From the NCBI GenBank assembly GCA_024449915.1, contig JAMZAV010000153.1:372001-436000 (forward strand): 64,000 bases of DNA. Direction: 5' to 3'. Positions 1-12,405 of the stretch are shown in pieces; the first letter of the stretch is position 1; the number at the start of each line of letters is the position of its first letter. The notes beneath the pieces were generated by a model. The model searched no databases. It had not been told where the DNA came from and saw only the letters and a list, made by a program, of their open reading frames with translations. Source of the stretch: Sweltsa coloradensis (lineage: Eukaryota > Arthropoda > Insecta > Plecoptera > Chloroperlidae). Made by a program: the position numbers and the translations under genes.

Positions 1-726
1 TGCATTAGGCACAACCCACACTCAGTAAACAACCCTGAAAAGCCCAGTCTCGCCCTAATACGCAATGTTTAACCTAGCGTATCAATTATACAGATGAGTG
101 CGCTGCTTCACACCATTAACACAGTGTGAACCAACTATAACCAGTGCAACTATAAATACTAAGCTGTCTAAAATGCACTTCATGTTTAGTTACGTAACGT
201 AAACTGAACCATATTACAACAATCACAGTACGACGCTTATTGTATAACCTCATCCAACACCTTAAAACATAGCGTTTAACCTAGACCATACATTATGAGT
301 TGTATTTCGCTTGAACTAACATATTTGAACACTACAAACTAAACAGTTCAAACGCAGTTTATATTTACTAGATTAGAATAAATCGCTCTATACGCCTATA
401 GCTAGCAATCACCACACACATGTCACGACGCTGAAGGTTTAACCTCACCGAATACTCTAAAACTATACAAGACTATACATTATGAGTTGCTTTTCTCAGC
501 GTCAACACATTAAAAACAAACATATTTTAACACTATACAGATTAAAATAAATACAATTTATGTTTAGAAGTGAAACGTAAACCGCACTTTATCCCCAACA
601 TTCACCACAAACACAGGACGACGCTTATGTTTTAGCCTAACCCAGACCTCAACACACCCCCAACTCACCTAAATCTTAATAAAACCCCGAAAACACGACG
701 TCCGGCCTAACCTCAGTGAAATAACT
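1..726. repeat. Degenerate tandem repeat, about 194-bp period
   Basis: The block ACGACGCT followed by a TTTAACCTCA-like stretch recurs at about 230, 425 and 618, with a shorter version at 695, so the period is about 194 bp. A second anchor, TACATTATGAGTTG, recurs at about 290 and 478. The copies are diverged, so the array is old. It runs directly into the CpG-rich block at 727-912. No coding potential was seen. Confidence 0.55.
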
Positions 727-912
727 CTAGACTATGCGTGGCCTCGTCGCCCATGCGGTCACTGCTGCTGGCCCTCTACCGCGCACGCTACCCTCTCGCC
801 GTAGGGTCCGTCGTACACTACTCGGCACGGCGCGCTCTCGGCGGCGGGGCGGTTGTATCGGGGAGGGGGCGGCGCGCGACGCACAAACAGCTTCACTCGC
901 GGAGATAAACCA
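727..912. other. CpG-rich block, possible promoter or first exon
   Basis: This stretch is strongly GC- and CpG-rich (GCGCGC, CGGCGGCGGGGCGG) in otherwise AT-rich DNA. Short open frames exist on both strands, but their peptides (rich in R, P, S and A) resemble no family I know and are expected from GC content alone. It could be a CpG-rich promoter or alternative first exon of some transcript, or simply an unmethylated island. No TATA box or clear initiator was identified. Confidence 0.3.
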
Positions 913-997
913 CTCGAACAACCCTTTGGTAAATTATGTCGTGATTGCATTGCCAGGGGTTTTGGCGGGCATGGGTTTAATAATATTTATAGCCAAA

Positions 998-1289
998 TAA
1001 AAATAATGGATGGACATGGTAATGTTTTATTTAAACAACTTAATATGTTGCCGTTCAGAGGAAGCTATAATTGTTAACATGAAACACTGTCGTAACATTA
1101 GTTATAAATTTGCAACCAACTAAAAATAATAGATGTACAGGTTTATAACAAACAACATGTTATTATGTTTTCGTTCTGAGGAAGATATATTTTTATAAAA
1201 TTGTTATCACGAAACAATGTATAACATTAGTTACAAATTTGTAAAGTGTTGCACAAAAATAATTTTAGACTTTGGTGGAGGTGCCGGGT
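998..1289 (+). repeat. Family M dispersed repeat: two 120-bp units ending at the 17-bp core
   Basis: Two related units of about 120-130 bp (998-1116 and 1117-1248) share AAAAATAATRGATG, a TTC-GAGGAAG-TATA block and TAACATTAGTTAYAAATTTG. They are followed by AATTTTAGACTT and then the core TGGTGGAGGTGCCGGGT at 1273-1289. A second copy on the opposite strand at 6891-7075 aligns across the last unit and the core, which shows the core belongs to this repeat. Confidence 0.65.
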
Positions 1290-3959
1290 TTAGAATATGT
1301 ATTGAAACTACATGCAAACTATAGGAAAGTGACTTTCTGTTCGTATTCAAGGTTAGGAAACATCAAACATAGTTATTGTTAATAAGTGCACTAAACAAAC
1401 TTGTTATATTTATATAGTGCCACACTAAGTATTAAGATGCAGGTGCGACAAGCATTGAGATCCACGCCGTGTAGTGCATATAATCGAATGATGTGAATTT
1501 ATGTGTAATATAGGTTTGTGACACTGCGATCATAGCGAACACTCATTGCTCAGCCTCGTTTAGTATTAAATATAAATCTCGCTCTACTGATGACTTGAAA
1601 CAATTTGATTAATGAATGATAAAATTGTGGAGCCAATAATAGAATCAACATTGCCCAGGATGATTTAAAAACCGTTATTGTGTTGTGACGCTGCCAGAGA
1701 TAATTACATTACGTGAAAATAAATATACATTATATGTAACCGAGCCATGATTACACTGAAGTATGTGTTTTGTTTTCATGTGTTCAACATAAATGTTATA
1801 GTATTGAATAAAATGTGAACATAATAAACAATAAAACAATGCTGAATGGACCCAGCCACAGACGACTCGAGATGTCTGAGAATAGCACCCTGGTTAAGAA
1901 ACTGATAACTTGTCGATACAAGTCAGGTGATAATATTTACTAGAAATTAAGCAATTATTACTATGAATAACAAGTTCGACTTAATCAAGGTTCATCGTAG
2001 CTACTATAAAAAAAATACGCTACACATTTCTAACAGACAAGTATTCACCATCGATCGTATACACCGGTAACCAGCCGGATACAGCAAGGTGTTGTGGCAT
2101 AGATTTCGATTCCTCATATAAATATTTTTTCAAACTTTATCAACCGTGTAAAAAGATCGATGGTTGAAGAAGAATATTAGAAGTGAGAAAGGTGTTTGGT
2201 GAATCATTCTATATACCAACTAAACTAAACTAAATCTGTTCGGGTACTTTCTTTACGTTCCAGTGCACAGTGAAGTGATAAGCGTGCATAGTTTTGGTTC
2301 GACTATTGTACATCGTATGTTTCAGTAACGAGGGAAGCTTCCGTAATTACGTAATACGTGCCACCATTTGTAATCTCACGTGCCCTAGGTAAACAGTTTA
2401 ACGAGTACAATATATTTCCAGCAGAAGCTGCCTCTCCGCTCCCTAGAGGTCTTCACCCGCATACGCGATTTATTCTGATATCCGTTTCAATTAATGTTAA
2501 CGAGACGTATCGGTCGGCTAATTGAGATACCGGTCAGTGTCCAGTGTCCACGCAAGCACTGATTAATGTAGCGACTAACGCTAATTACTGTTCAGTGGTG
2601 CGTCTAGCCTAGCAAGTATCGGACAGAGTGGTCGAGTCTGATCGCATCGGACAGAACGAGCGCCACGGGCGAAACAATAGACGTAAGACGGAGCTCATGG
2701 ATACAATAGGGTTAGCAAGTTGGCGACATGTAGACTTGATTTACACATTTACGCAACCTACAACTCTGTAAATTACTAGAAGAAGGATAAAAATAATTAT
2801 ACGTACGCTTGCACACAAATAGCTCACAAACTAGTAGCCATACCATCTAGATATAAACCAAATTTACCTGAATATAAAAACAAATACTTGCTGGTATAGG
2901 TTTTACATGAGCATTTACCTACCCATATTATTTCATTTTTTTTGTAATTCTGTGTGTAACATACACACACATTCACAAAAATGTTCTTGCAAAGAGTCAG
3001 CATCAGATAACATTCTCATTGAACTAGTTCATAAACACTCACAAACCGTCGTAAAACAAAATTACAAATTATTGTTGATTACCACAGAAACAATACTTAT
3101 TTAAAAAACAGTCATTAAAATAAATTTATTTACACTACGGAACATTTCTAAATCACCGATAACTGGGACCGAAATTCTACTAAAACGACTAACAGGATTA
3201 TTGTTTATCATTTAGACTAGAAATTTCCTTCACGACTTCCACAGAATATAATGTATTTATGAACTTGTTTTAAAAACTGATTTTTTAAGGAAGACAGTTT
3301 AATCGTTGGTATTATGGCCAAGCAGACAAATAAGTGAGGTTAATATTAAGAAATTATGGGCACCACATTCGAAATGATAGAAAGAGTATGAACACGCGGA
3401 AGTGAGTCACCAAGCGAACCTAACAAATAAAGTGCTAGCAACATACAAAGTGTCACGATGTATTCATAGAGCCACCCTCAGCGGGTTAGAGAAACGCTTC
3501 GCTATGAATCACGTGATGATCACAATAGCCCCTATCCGAGCTCGTTCCGAATGCATCTTCTAGTCGTATTTTCTCTTTATCGTCGTCGCCGACCCGCCCA
3601 GAGATATACTTTCTATAAGAACCACTTTCACTGCCAACTTTTTAGCTCCTCCAACAACACTTTAACTAAACCGAACATGTTCAGCCAAGTTTTGCGGCTT
3701 CAACAAGTATTACTACTGCCAGTAAACCGGAAGTACAATTTAATGGCGATGGTATTCTATTATGCACATGAATAGTTTAGATGAGTTTTTCTGCGAAGTT
3801 AGAAAATTAAAAAGCACTATTTCAAAATCCCTCGTGTATATAATTTTGATTTATTCTTGTATTAATATAAGTCTCTGCTTAGGCAGAAGTCTTTAAACCT
3901 CCGAAATGTACTTTAAACCAAACATTTTATTTATTCGCAAATGCATTTATTAGTTAACA
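1290..3959. other. No feature recognised
   Basis: AT-rich unique-looking sequence with no credible exon. A slightly more GC-balanced patch at about 2400-2710 and a short open frame at 3551-3775 match no family I know. If the dystrophin assignment is right, this is intron. Confidence 0.4.
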
Positions 3960-4130
3960 CTTTACTGTTCGTCCGTCCGTCTGTGAGTGTGTCACGTCTC
4001 ACAATAAAAACCGAACATGACCTCCGATTGGCCAGCTATTTTGTTGACACTGCACTTCAACTTCAACTGTTCTTCAAGTGAGCGGGACTAGCTTCATTTA
4101 AACATGGCATAGAAATACCCGGCACCCCAC
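3960..4130 (-). repeat. Family G dispersed repeat, degraded core
   Basis: The segment contains the family G signature TGTTCGTCCGTCCGTCTGTG, then a CACGTCTCAC block, AAAAACCGAACATGACCTCC, and about 100 bp later a degraded core, ACCCGGCACC followed by CCAC (from 4117). The same order is seen at 13755, 15061 and 24841, and on the opposite strand at 43672. Confidence 0.6.
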
Positions 4131-5739
4131 AACAATGATATTTTAATGCACGAGATAGAAAGAAAGAAATAATTTTATATTTGTATTAATCTTCAACACT
4201 GTTGATTAATCCTTATGACAAGAATCAGCGACCTAAAATGTTGCTTTCTACCTCAACAATTTGTGATTTGTGATTTTTTAAAGAATTATTTTAGATTTTT
4301 CAAAGATTTTTTTCCTTGGATGTTTTAGGGAAAAGAAGCTGATTTTGGATTTCAGACTGACACCAAAGTTGGAAAAAAATGTTTTCAAAAATATATATAT
4401 TTTTTTTATTTTTTGTTTACGTGTTCTAATTGAATCTATCCAAAATATCCGGGACATCCCGAAAATTTGTGTATTTCTATCTTTTTACACACAATTTGAG
4501 TTTTGAACCATTACAAAAATTCTCATAATAACTGGAATTTAGTGGAGGAAAATTCTACCATTTCCGAACAATATACAGCAGTCTTTTACCCGGGCTAAAA
4601 GTATTTTAAAAAATTGGCAGATTTAATTGTGTAATTTTGAAATGTGGTGGTTCATATGTGTACCGTTACCCCTTTTGGTTACTCCCCTATCCATGCTTGT
4701 AATTAATTAATGGATACTCTGAAGTTTAGTGTAAGCCAACCAAGCAGCACACTAGGCCTACACGAGTGTGATATCTTCGGACTCAAAGCTCTCTGGTTCC
4801 GCCACGTGATGGATACCAACAGCCCGGCGTGCGGCTAGAGGAAAAAGTCGATGTTTCGAACCGTCAGATGCCGGCGAGTACACCTAGCGGGCACACACGG
4901 ACGTTAAGACTGTTCGAACAGAATCATATGCTTCGATTGGTAGGCGTGACGGGGCGGTAAGTGGGGCCAACAGTCGGGGTGACGCTCTGCGGTTGACACT
5001 GTCGCGATTCTCTGTGTCAATCTCGTGTGGGGGGGGGGGGGGACGAAGTGCAAACATTCTACGATAATAGTTACAAACTTTGCATTTTTTATAAAAGTTG
5101 GAAAACACAACAAGTATGCTGAGCTATTAGAATTTGAAAAGAAAAAGTTATGAATGAAATGGAGCTGAAACGAAAAAAAAGAGTTTGAGATTATTAAAAG
5201 TTGTAAGGACATTTTAAGTTTTTAATTGGACAAAGTGTTAAAACCGGAGAATCAAATAAAGTCTGGCTATAAATACCACAAGACTGTTCTACAGAAACAT
5301 AATTAAACTGTAATCACCTCTAACCCAACTCAACTGCAGATTAGAAAAAATAAGCTGGTCAAATTAGAGTTAATATTGACCAAAGTCCTCTTGATGTATG
5401 CCACAAACGTATACTGTGTAGTTCCTTAGGATTGATTCAAATAACTGAATTGAAAATGGCGGCACCTTCGTTGGATTTGCCGCTACGAAATTTAGGTCCT
5501 TGTTTGTGTCGAAAAACCATTATTTAATGTGAACCATTACCAAACGTATTCATAGGTTAATCCGTGGTCAATGACGTCTAACAGAACACAGACAATTTCG
5601 TAAAGTACCTCTATGTTAAATTCTTACAGCACTTACATACTGGCTCATGTCTCAAGACAGTGTTTTATTACTGATAGTGATGGTTTGTGTAAATAAAGAT
5701 TATAGTTTTAACTAAATGTTTCTTGTCATATGTATTGCA
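4131..5739. other. No gene; part of family G tail and a poly(G) run
   Basis: AT-rich sequence. At about 4670-4710 is a TACTCCCCTATCCATGCTTGTAAT block that recurs after other family G copies (14030, 15310, 26610), so part of this stretch is probably repeat-derived. A run of about 14 G lies near 5029-5042. Two overlapping minus-strand open frames over 4884-5212 look fortuitous. Confidence 0.4.
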
Positions 5740-5850
5740 TGTTGGGGCCTACTGGGTTGGCTTGGTCGCTTTGGTCTACTATCCCCCACTGAAAATCAGT
5801 TATATGACATGAGTGGGTAGATTCTAAATACGAATTTATTTTTTTAATTG
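5740..5850 (+). mobile_element. SINE-A, 3' fragment
   Basis: The copy starts at GGGGCCTACTGGGTTGGC and runs through GCTTGGTCGCTTTGG, the CCCACTGAAAATCAGTTATA hairpin region and GAGTGGGTAG into a T-rich AATTTATTTTTTT tail. It matches the last 110 bp of the complete copy at 37172-37590. The 5' part is missing, as expected from incomplete reverse transcription. Confidence 0.75.
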
Positions 5851-6890
5851 GTTATATTTTTTGTTCTTTTTTGTAAATAATTTAATATGAACACAATATT
5901 TATTAAACAATGTAAGACGATTTCTGTCCTCCCGTTTCTCTCCTCTCGCACTCTTAATTCCACACTCTTTACACGCCACGCAGCTTTCACTATTCACCTC
6001 AGAACAGTAATGAATAGCTAACGAGAGTCGTTGAAGATACAGCTCACTTTGTGTTTAGTACAAGGTAAACATAGTACGTCATTTACTTTGCGTCCCGCTA
6101 GCTATAATCATTAGCACAATCCCATTCATGCGACGCTACACGACGTGGGCGTCCTAGCGAGGAGTTGAATACACATGTTAATCCCTTGCAGAGGCGGAAC
6201 GTATGTGGAATTAACTATTTAACTGTGTGGAGAGAAGGAAAAGACAACGACGGCAATGATAAAACGGGTACAACAAAGAGCAAGCATGCGAAATATTGTA
6301 TAAGTAGCGATGCAGAGTTTGGAGTATACGTACGAGCAAGGTAGGGTATAAGGTGCGGACGAAATTTTGCCATACTATTTTATATTAAAAACATATTGAT
6401 ACACATTGAAAATGTATTTAGAATTAAAGTTACTCGTTCAACGCCAATGACAGCCTAGATTGAACTGATGGAGAGTAGATTCTACATTGTTTGGGAATGA
6501 TTGCTATTAGCCGGATATATAAAACAGTTATGTGACTGGGTGGGTATAGACCAATTACAACCTTTTAAATTTACTTGTTTTTTATATAACAAATATTGGT
6601 TAGAGGTTAAACCAACATAATGAATTCACATATTTAATCGGACTGAAAGTGGGTCAACTACAATTAATATATTATCCGATTTTACATTTAAATTTACCTC
6701 CTTGGATTTTGTATCACACGGCATTGGTCTCAATGTATCTTGTGCATGTATTTTATTAATACTTGTTGGTACACTGGAAATATGTCATGTTTATTTTATG
6801 TGGTAATTGAGTTTTTTTATTTTAAATTTCCGAACCGTAAACACAAATATAATGAATTTAAATTTTATGTCCTTTCAGAATGATGTTCTA
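5851..6890. other. No feature recognised
   Basis: AT-rich sequence with no credible coding potential, tRNA gene or clear repeat seen by eye. Confidence 0.4.
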
Positions 6891-7075
6891 ACCCGGCACC
6901 TCCACCAAAAACCAAAATTATTTGTGTACAACACATAGCAAATTTGTAACTAACGTTAGACATGGTTTCTTGTTGACAACTTTATAAAACATATAGCTTC
7001 CTATGAAGGATGACATATTTTGTTTAAATATTAAATAACCGTGTCCATCTATTGTAAGCAGTTGGCTAAATATTG
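6891..7075 (-). repeat. Family M dispersed repeat with 17-bp core
   Basis: Read on the minus strand, this contains AATAGATGGACACGGTTATTT, AGGAAGCTATATGTTTTATAAA, a GTTAGTTACAAATTTG block, GTGTTGTACACAAATAATTTT and the exact core (6891-6907). It matches the 3' unit of the copy at 998-1289 across roughly 170 bp. Confidence 0.65.
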
Positions 7076-9340
7076 TAAAAACCATGTTGGTATTATTTCA
7101 ACAACACATTCCTCTTACATCAGACAATATTATTAAGAACCAAGAAGCTAGAGGGTTTATAAGAAGTTAATACCTATACAAGCAATACACATATCTATAA
7201 GAACTATTGCGAACGTAAGTCGAGAAACGTTTCTGCAATGAAAACGATGCAAACGTTCAACACAAACTAACCCGTACACTCGCGAGCAGCATTTACTTCC
7301 CGGTAGTGAAGAACGACCACGCGCACGTATTCAATTGTTAAGCAAGGGCCTGTCAATAAACACCCTCGGGGCTGGAGAATGCGCGGGGGAGTGTGCGTGT
7401 CTCCATGCAGTTACCAGAGAGTTGATAGACTACCGCTAGGGTCCGTACGAAAACCTAACCGGACACAACGCCAAGATCGACATTTGCCGTGTGCAAACTA
7501 ATCGTGTGAATATCTTGTAAAATTAGCATTTACACTGTGTTACCCTTACTTATTTTAACTTCATACTGGAAGCACATGGAATTTCTTTACGTGGAATTTC
7601 AAAACTACTTTAGAAAATGTAATAAAAGAACCAATTCAAATACTCATTAAGAGGGAATAGGACACATTGGCACATAGCTATTCGCTCGGCCGGTAAAAAT
7701 CCGACGTATCTCAAACTTTACATAGTTGTCAATAAAGAATACATATAGGCAGCCCTACTATAATACTTTTTGTTTATCAACCAGGATCAATCCACGAATG
7801 TGGTCAATTTTAGACTTTTGAATAAAATCAAAAAACCTGAAAATATGTTTGTTTTATTATTTAAAAATAATTTCTTGAAAAGTGTTACTGTGGCGCCCTA
7901 CGTTTCCGCTTCCTTGACAACTACCCAAAATAGTAAACAACGGTAGTATCAGTCGGTCGAGCGAACAAGAATTTGCTTAAAACGCATGTCCTATATTATC
8001 CTCTTAACCGACGTTGAAAAATTGTAGCATTTTGAATATACATGCGTCTAAAATGAAACATGTACCGCCTAAAATATTTTGTTATAAAGTCAAGAATTAA
8101 TGACCAAAGTTCAAATCAAAATTTATAACATAAATAATCCCAGACACCTACAGCCTGTGCGTGTTATCCACAAAAAGGGGGGAAAATAATAAGTTGCCAC
8201 TATACTATGATTTTGGTTTAATGTGTTACAAATGTTCATCCAAGGTATCCTCGGTGCTCTTTTTGTTGGTGTGTTTATAATTTTTTGCAATTGGTATGCG
8301 TGTTCGAAACTACATACACCGCAGTGCGTAACCAGTAATAGTATTTTTTTTTTAAGTTGCAGAATATTTAACTTAATTAATGTTACCTTACGAAACGTTA
8401 TCCCGTCCATTGCTGGAAAAATACCTTGAATACGAGTTATACGTTTTTTGTATCAAGCATTTAGAGTATGCGATAACAGTGATTTTTATTGGATTACTTC
8501 GTGAAACCAGTAATTATCAGATTGATATGAAACTTTGCACAGAAGTCATGGAGATGATTATAAAATGTTTTCAGCAGATGCATACAAAAGTAACTGAAAA
8601 TTTGTTTAAAGTTTGAATGGATTTTTATGATAAAGGATTTGTATTTAATCCTGAAAATTTGTAAACCTGGGAATATTTTTCTTCTTTAGCTTGGATTAAC
8701 TTTAAAAGCAGAAAATAAAATTGAAATGATTTGCTTATTGCAATGCAACACCGATGAGTAAAGATGGAAGTTATATTGCAGATGTGCACCGATCTAGTTA
8801 GTTCCCTCGACTTGCTCTGTATAGTTGCAACATCTGCCGCACGGCGGTGAGCGCGCTCGTGTAGCTCCCCGCTCAAGGCAGTGGAAACCATGTTCTCATT
8901 AAAACCTCACTGACCTCGCCACGTTTACACGAATTGTGTTTCGGTTACAAAACTCGCCTGTGTATAACTAAGTTACGTCTGCATACACCCACTATGTCAT
9001 CCGACTGGTTAATACCAGAGCGAGGGCGCAAACTGGAGCGCTATTGCGGACAACACGTGCCGCTCACATAGGCCCATTAGAACCGGCCGCGGCTGGGTTT
9101 GATATGGACGTGTCTTTACCACGTCATGTTGGGGCATTATAGCAACACATTGCAATACTGCGTAGAATTCAAATAGTTTTGAGTAGCACGTTTTCTGACA
9201 ACAAAGACTGGGATTCTTAAAATGCTTATCTCTTAAACAAAAAATGCGTAACTATAGTTCTTGATTGTGTCTGCATTTATTCAACTAGATTATTTAGATG
9301 TCCTCCTTTATGAATCAGTTTTTAACTGAATAGAATAGAA
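7076..9340. other. No gene recognised
   Basis: Mixed AT-rich sequence. Open frames near 8123-8616 give hydrophobic or lysine-rich peptides with no recognisable motif. Two GC-richer patches (about 7260-7500 and 8820-9130) carry no identifiable exon. Confidence 0.4.
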
Positions 9341-9379
9341 TTAATTTAATTAATTAATTAATTAATTAATTAATTAATA
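9341..9379. repeat. AATT microsatellite
   Basis: About nine uninterrupted TTAA/AATT units. Confidence 0.9.
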
Positions 9380-9534
9380 AATGAAAAAATGGGGTGCATA
9401 CATTAAAATGGAGGGATCATTTTATATTATTATGAACACAATAATGGTAATTAAACTACTTAATAATCATTTGAGACAATATCTATTATAAATATAAATC
9501 ATTGGACTTTTTCACTGTTAGTTAACAAAATATT

Positions 9535-9766
9535 TATTTAATGTGATATTTCGATTTCTTTACAGAAATCTTTATCAAACAAATTAACAATTAAAAACCA
9601 CAACAGACAGGACAAAAAACATTTCACAAAATATTATAAATATGGCTGTGCATTAATACCAAATTATTAACAAAAAAGTTTATTATGAATAAAATAAAAA
9701 AACAAAAAACAGAACATTAAATTGACAAGTTAGACAGTTATTGATGTATGAAATAAAGCTATTGAT
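9535..9766 (-). mobile_element. Penelope-like element 3' untranslated region
   Basis: This lies directly downstream, in the coding sense, of the GIY-YIG fragment. On the minus strand it contains TTTGATAAAGATTTCTGTAAAGAAATCGAAATATCAC. That is the A-G spaced stem followed by CGAAAT-TC that typically sits in 3' ends of Penelope-like and some other retroelements. Where the element ends is uncertain. Similar motifs occur at 15450-15490 and 45091-45150. Confidence 0.55.
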
Positions 9767-10400
9767 CTAGTAATGAAATTGATGGACAGAAACTTTCCAA
9801 ATGGCTGGATAATTAACACTAGGCACACTGATTGTATTGGCCACACATGAAATCAAACCAGCTTCCTTAATTTTCCGTGTTGTGGCATTAGACTCATGTG
9901 CAAGGATTGAAGCGTCTTCCCAATTAATATGATGATGATTTTCATAAACATGTTCTGCGAGTTTTGAAGTATCAATCTTATGTTGTTTCACATTGTTCTT
10001 GTGTTCTTTTATTCTTACCATCAAAGGTCTCTTGGTTTCACCAATGTATCTAGCATCACATTCGCAAGGTATAGAATAAATAACACCCTTAGATGACTGA
10101 ACCTCATCCCTAGGTTTAGTCTTGTGGAGAACGCTGCGCAACGTATTAGACGAACTAAAAACAACTCTTATGCCATACGGAGCTAAAATGCGTTTGATCT
10201 TTTCTGAAAGATTCGGATAGTATCCAATGCAGACCGTTTTATAAATCCTAGGTTTAACCACCTCAATATCTTTACTCATGTCAGGTTTGATGATATCTTG
10301 TGGAAAAATAGTCTTTTTTAACCAGTCATTTGAGTATCCGTTATTCTTCATAGCACCAAATATTTTTTCCAGTTCAATTTTTAGGCTTGTGACATATCTA
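9767..10400 (-). pseudogene. Penelope-like element, C-terminal GIY-YIG endonuclease fragment
   Basis: The open frame 9767-10351 encodes 194 residues. The N-terminal part (about 1-70, preceded by in-frame LKIELEKIFGA) resembles the end of a Penelope reverse transcriptase and its connector. From residue 89 the GIY-YIG nuclease fold is clear: GVIYSIPCEC with the CxC typical of Penelope endonucleases, RYIGET at 101-106, a basic helix with R113, then the HVYENHH segment and a conserved Glu in RKIKEAGLI (about 163). In Penelope elements this nuclease nicks the target DNA. Upstream the frame is broken by a stop near 10400, and no intact reverse transcriptase is present, so this is a 5'-truncated dead copy. 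The ATG at 10351 is not a natural start. Confidence 0.85.
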
Positions 10401-10479
10401 GTTCATATCAGACAATGTCTAGTTACCCAGTCTGACTTAAAGTGTCTTTATTTTGTCATTGATATACGAATGCATGAAT
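10401..10479 (-). other. Degraded sequence upstream of the Penelope-like fragment
   Basis: Translation in the element's sense gives stops in all frames. It may be decayed reverse transcriptase sequence, but no motif survives. Confidence 0.3.
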
Positions 10480-11135
10480 CTGCATCACCTGTTTTTCTCA
10501 TAAAAGTATAAAGTTCTATCAATATCAGAACCTACTTTTTAAAAAGTCGGGTAGGGGGTGGGAGGATTCTTCCACACTGTTCAGCCCACGGGTCTAGTTT
10601 TTTTTTGTAAAACCATATTAAACACTTTGATGCTATTTCATGATGGCATCACGACCGACAACAAGATAGGGACAGGGCTTCCGTGTGATATTGTCAATGC
10701 GTACACTATAGGGCCTAGTAAGTAAACAAGCTTGCTATATTCTATTTTTTACTTTTAAATATTTTAATTTGTGAATCATTAATTTATTTAAAAAAATGTA
10801 ATACAAAAAATGTGGGACATTTAGAAAACAACAACTTTAGACTTTTGTTGGGAAAGTTATATCTACTTAAAATAATATATTGCAGACTTAGCAGTGTTTT
10901 TGTTGTTGTAAAGTTTGATAAAATCACGTGACAAGGGGCTCCTGTTCACAGACTAAAATATTATAACGAAATGGTGGAGGTGCCGGGTCAAAGCATTGTA
11001 ATAGCTGTACTATTGCACTTTCTTTAAAAGATAAACATCATATGATCAGCAGTTTATGGCTAGATCACTAACAGTATTTAAAAATTGTATTATATTGTTG
11101 AAGTAAGTTTAATGTGTTCATACATTGGAAGTTGG
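10480..11135. repeat. Local duplication, copy A
   Basis: The block begins CTGCATCACCTGTTTTTCTC and contains GTCGGGTAGGGGGTGGGAGG, a GATGGCATCACGACC block, GGCTCCTGTTCACAGACT, the exact 17-bp core at 10972-10988, and the block GGCTAGATCACTAACAGTAT ending near CATACATTGGAAGTT. The same order recurs at 11571-13232 with extra insertions. A SINE-A copy sits at the junction between the two duplicates. Confidence 0.8.
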
Positions 11136-11553
11136 ATAAATAAATAAATAAATTGTATGTAGTCTACTCAATCTGTTATATAACTGATTTTAAGTGGGGG
11201 ACAGTTAAATCAAAGCGACAAACCCAACCCTGTAGGCCCCGACGCAACCGACGATGTGAGCGAAAACCAACCAAAGATCGATATTTTATAATGGGAAATA
11301 TAGCAATCAGTGGTATGTACAGTGCGAACACCCGCGAATAAACGCCAGAATCAACAACCGATTCAGAACAACATTGAATTTATTATGTGCCTCGTTGCTA
11401 GGACGGCCCCAAAGTCACCGTTTACAAATACCTAATACAAGAACAGATGGACATAAGTCCATATCAGAAGTAAAAAAAACTTCTGACTTTGGCGGGACTC
11501 GAACCCTGGACCTTCTGCATCGGAAGCAGGTAGGCTAACAACAAGACCAACGA
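11136..11553 (-). mobile_element. SINE-A, near full-length
   Basis: On the minus strand the copy runs from a tRNA-like head (TTGGTCTTGTTGTTAGCCTA, then GGGTTCGAGTCCCGCC as box B) through the body (CTTTGGGGCCGTCCTAGCAA, TCGATCTTTGGTTGGTTTTC) to the 3' hairpin region and an ATTTATTTATTTAT tail. SINEs are transcribed by RNA polymerase III from internal A and B boxes and mobilised by partner LINEs. It has diverged somewhat from the 37 kb copy. It was inserted between the two halves of the local duplication. Confidence 0.85.
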
Positions 11554-12029
11554 GCCTCACAAAAAAATCTGCATCACCTGTTTTTCTCATAAAAGTATAA
11601 AGTTCTATCGCTATCAGATTTTTTTTTTTTCAAGTCGGGTAGGGGGTGGGAGGATTCTTCCACACTGTTCAGCCCACGGGTCTAGTTTTTTTTTGTAAAA
11701 CCATATTAAACACTTTGATGCTATTTCATGATGGCATCACGACCTAGAATAAGATAGGGACAATGCTTCCGTGTGATTTTGTCAATGCGTACACTAAAGA
11801 CAAAAAAGCTTACTATATTATGTTTGAAATTCAAATATTTTCATTTGTGAATCAGTGTTTCATTAAAAAAATGTTCTACACAAAATGTGGGACATTTTAG
11901 AAAAAAGCAGCTTGAGACAAAGTTATATCCACTTTAAATCATATATTACATACTAAGCAGTGTTTTTTGATGTTGTAAAGTTTGATTAAGCACGTGACAC
12001 AGGACTCCTGTTCACAGACTAAAATATTA

Positions 12030-12308
12030 CTAGGGAAACGCCAAAGTCGTTGTTAAACGAGTGAGTGAGCCATGTGTTGAGTACCCGATTACATTACTTT
12101 TCTTCCCCCTACCTTAGGCCTACCTAGCCTATCATAGGCTAGAGAGGCGCATTATGACCTTACAGTTGACGCGCCCGTCCCCGTATACCAACTAAACTTT
12201 AAAAAACTATTATTTATACGAATATAATCAAACTTAAATGCAAATGTTCTCGGGTACTCACAACATGACTCGCTCACTCGTCTAACTACTACTTTGGCGT
12301 TTCCCTAG
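12030..12308. mobile_element. MITE with 59-bp terminal inverted repeats flanked by CTAG
   Basis: The left terminus 12030-12088 (CTAGGGAAACGCCAAAGT ... TGAGTACCCGA) is mirrored at 12250-12308 with only a few mismatches. CTAG at both outer ends could be the target duplication or part of the repeat. The 279-bp length and lack of coding capacity fit a non-autonomous DNA transposon. Its interior contains AGGCGCATTATGACCTTACAG, which resembles the box A side of the tRNA-like piece at 13100. It interrupts copy B of the local duplication. Confidence 0.75.
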
Positions 12309-12405
12309 TCTAGTTGGCTAAGGCGCCCTTGTAGCCGATATGTGGGAGACGTGGGTTCAATGGTCGGGAAAGATTTTGTAATTTCTAGATTGTATTTCAA
12401 AAATA
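12309..12405 (+). mobile_element. SINE-D fragment (tRNA-like)
   Basis: TTGGCTAAGGCGCCCTTGTA resembles box A and a D arm, and GTGGGTTCAATGGTCGG resembles box B. It is followed by AGATTTTGTAATTTCTAGAT and TGTATT. The same order of blocks occurs at 56770-56870, which supports a small tRNA-derived SINE family. Confidence 0.5.
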
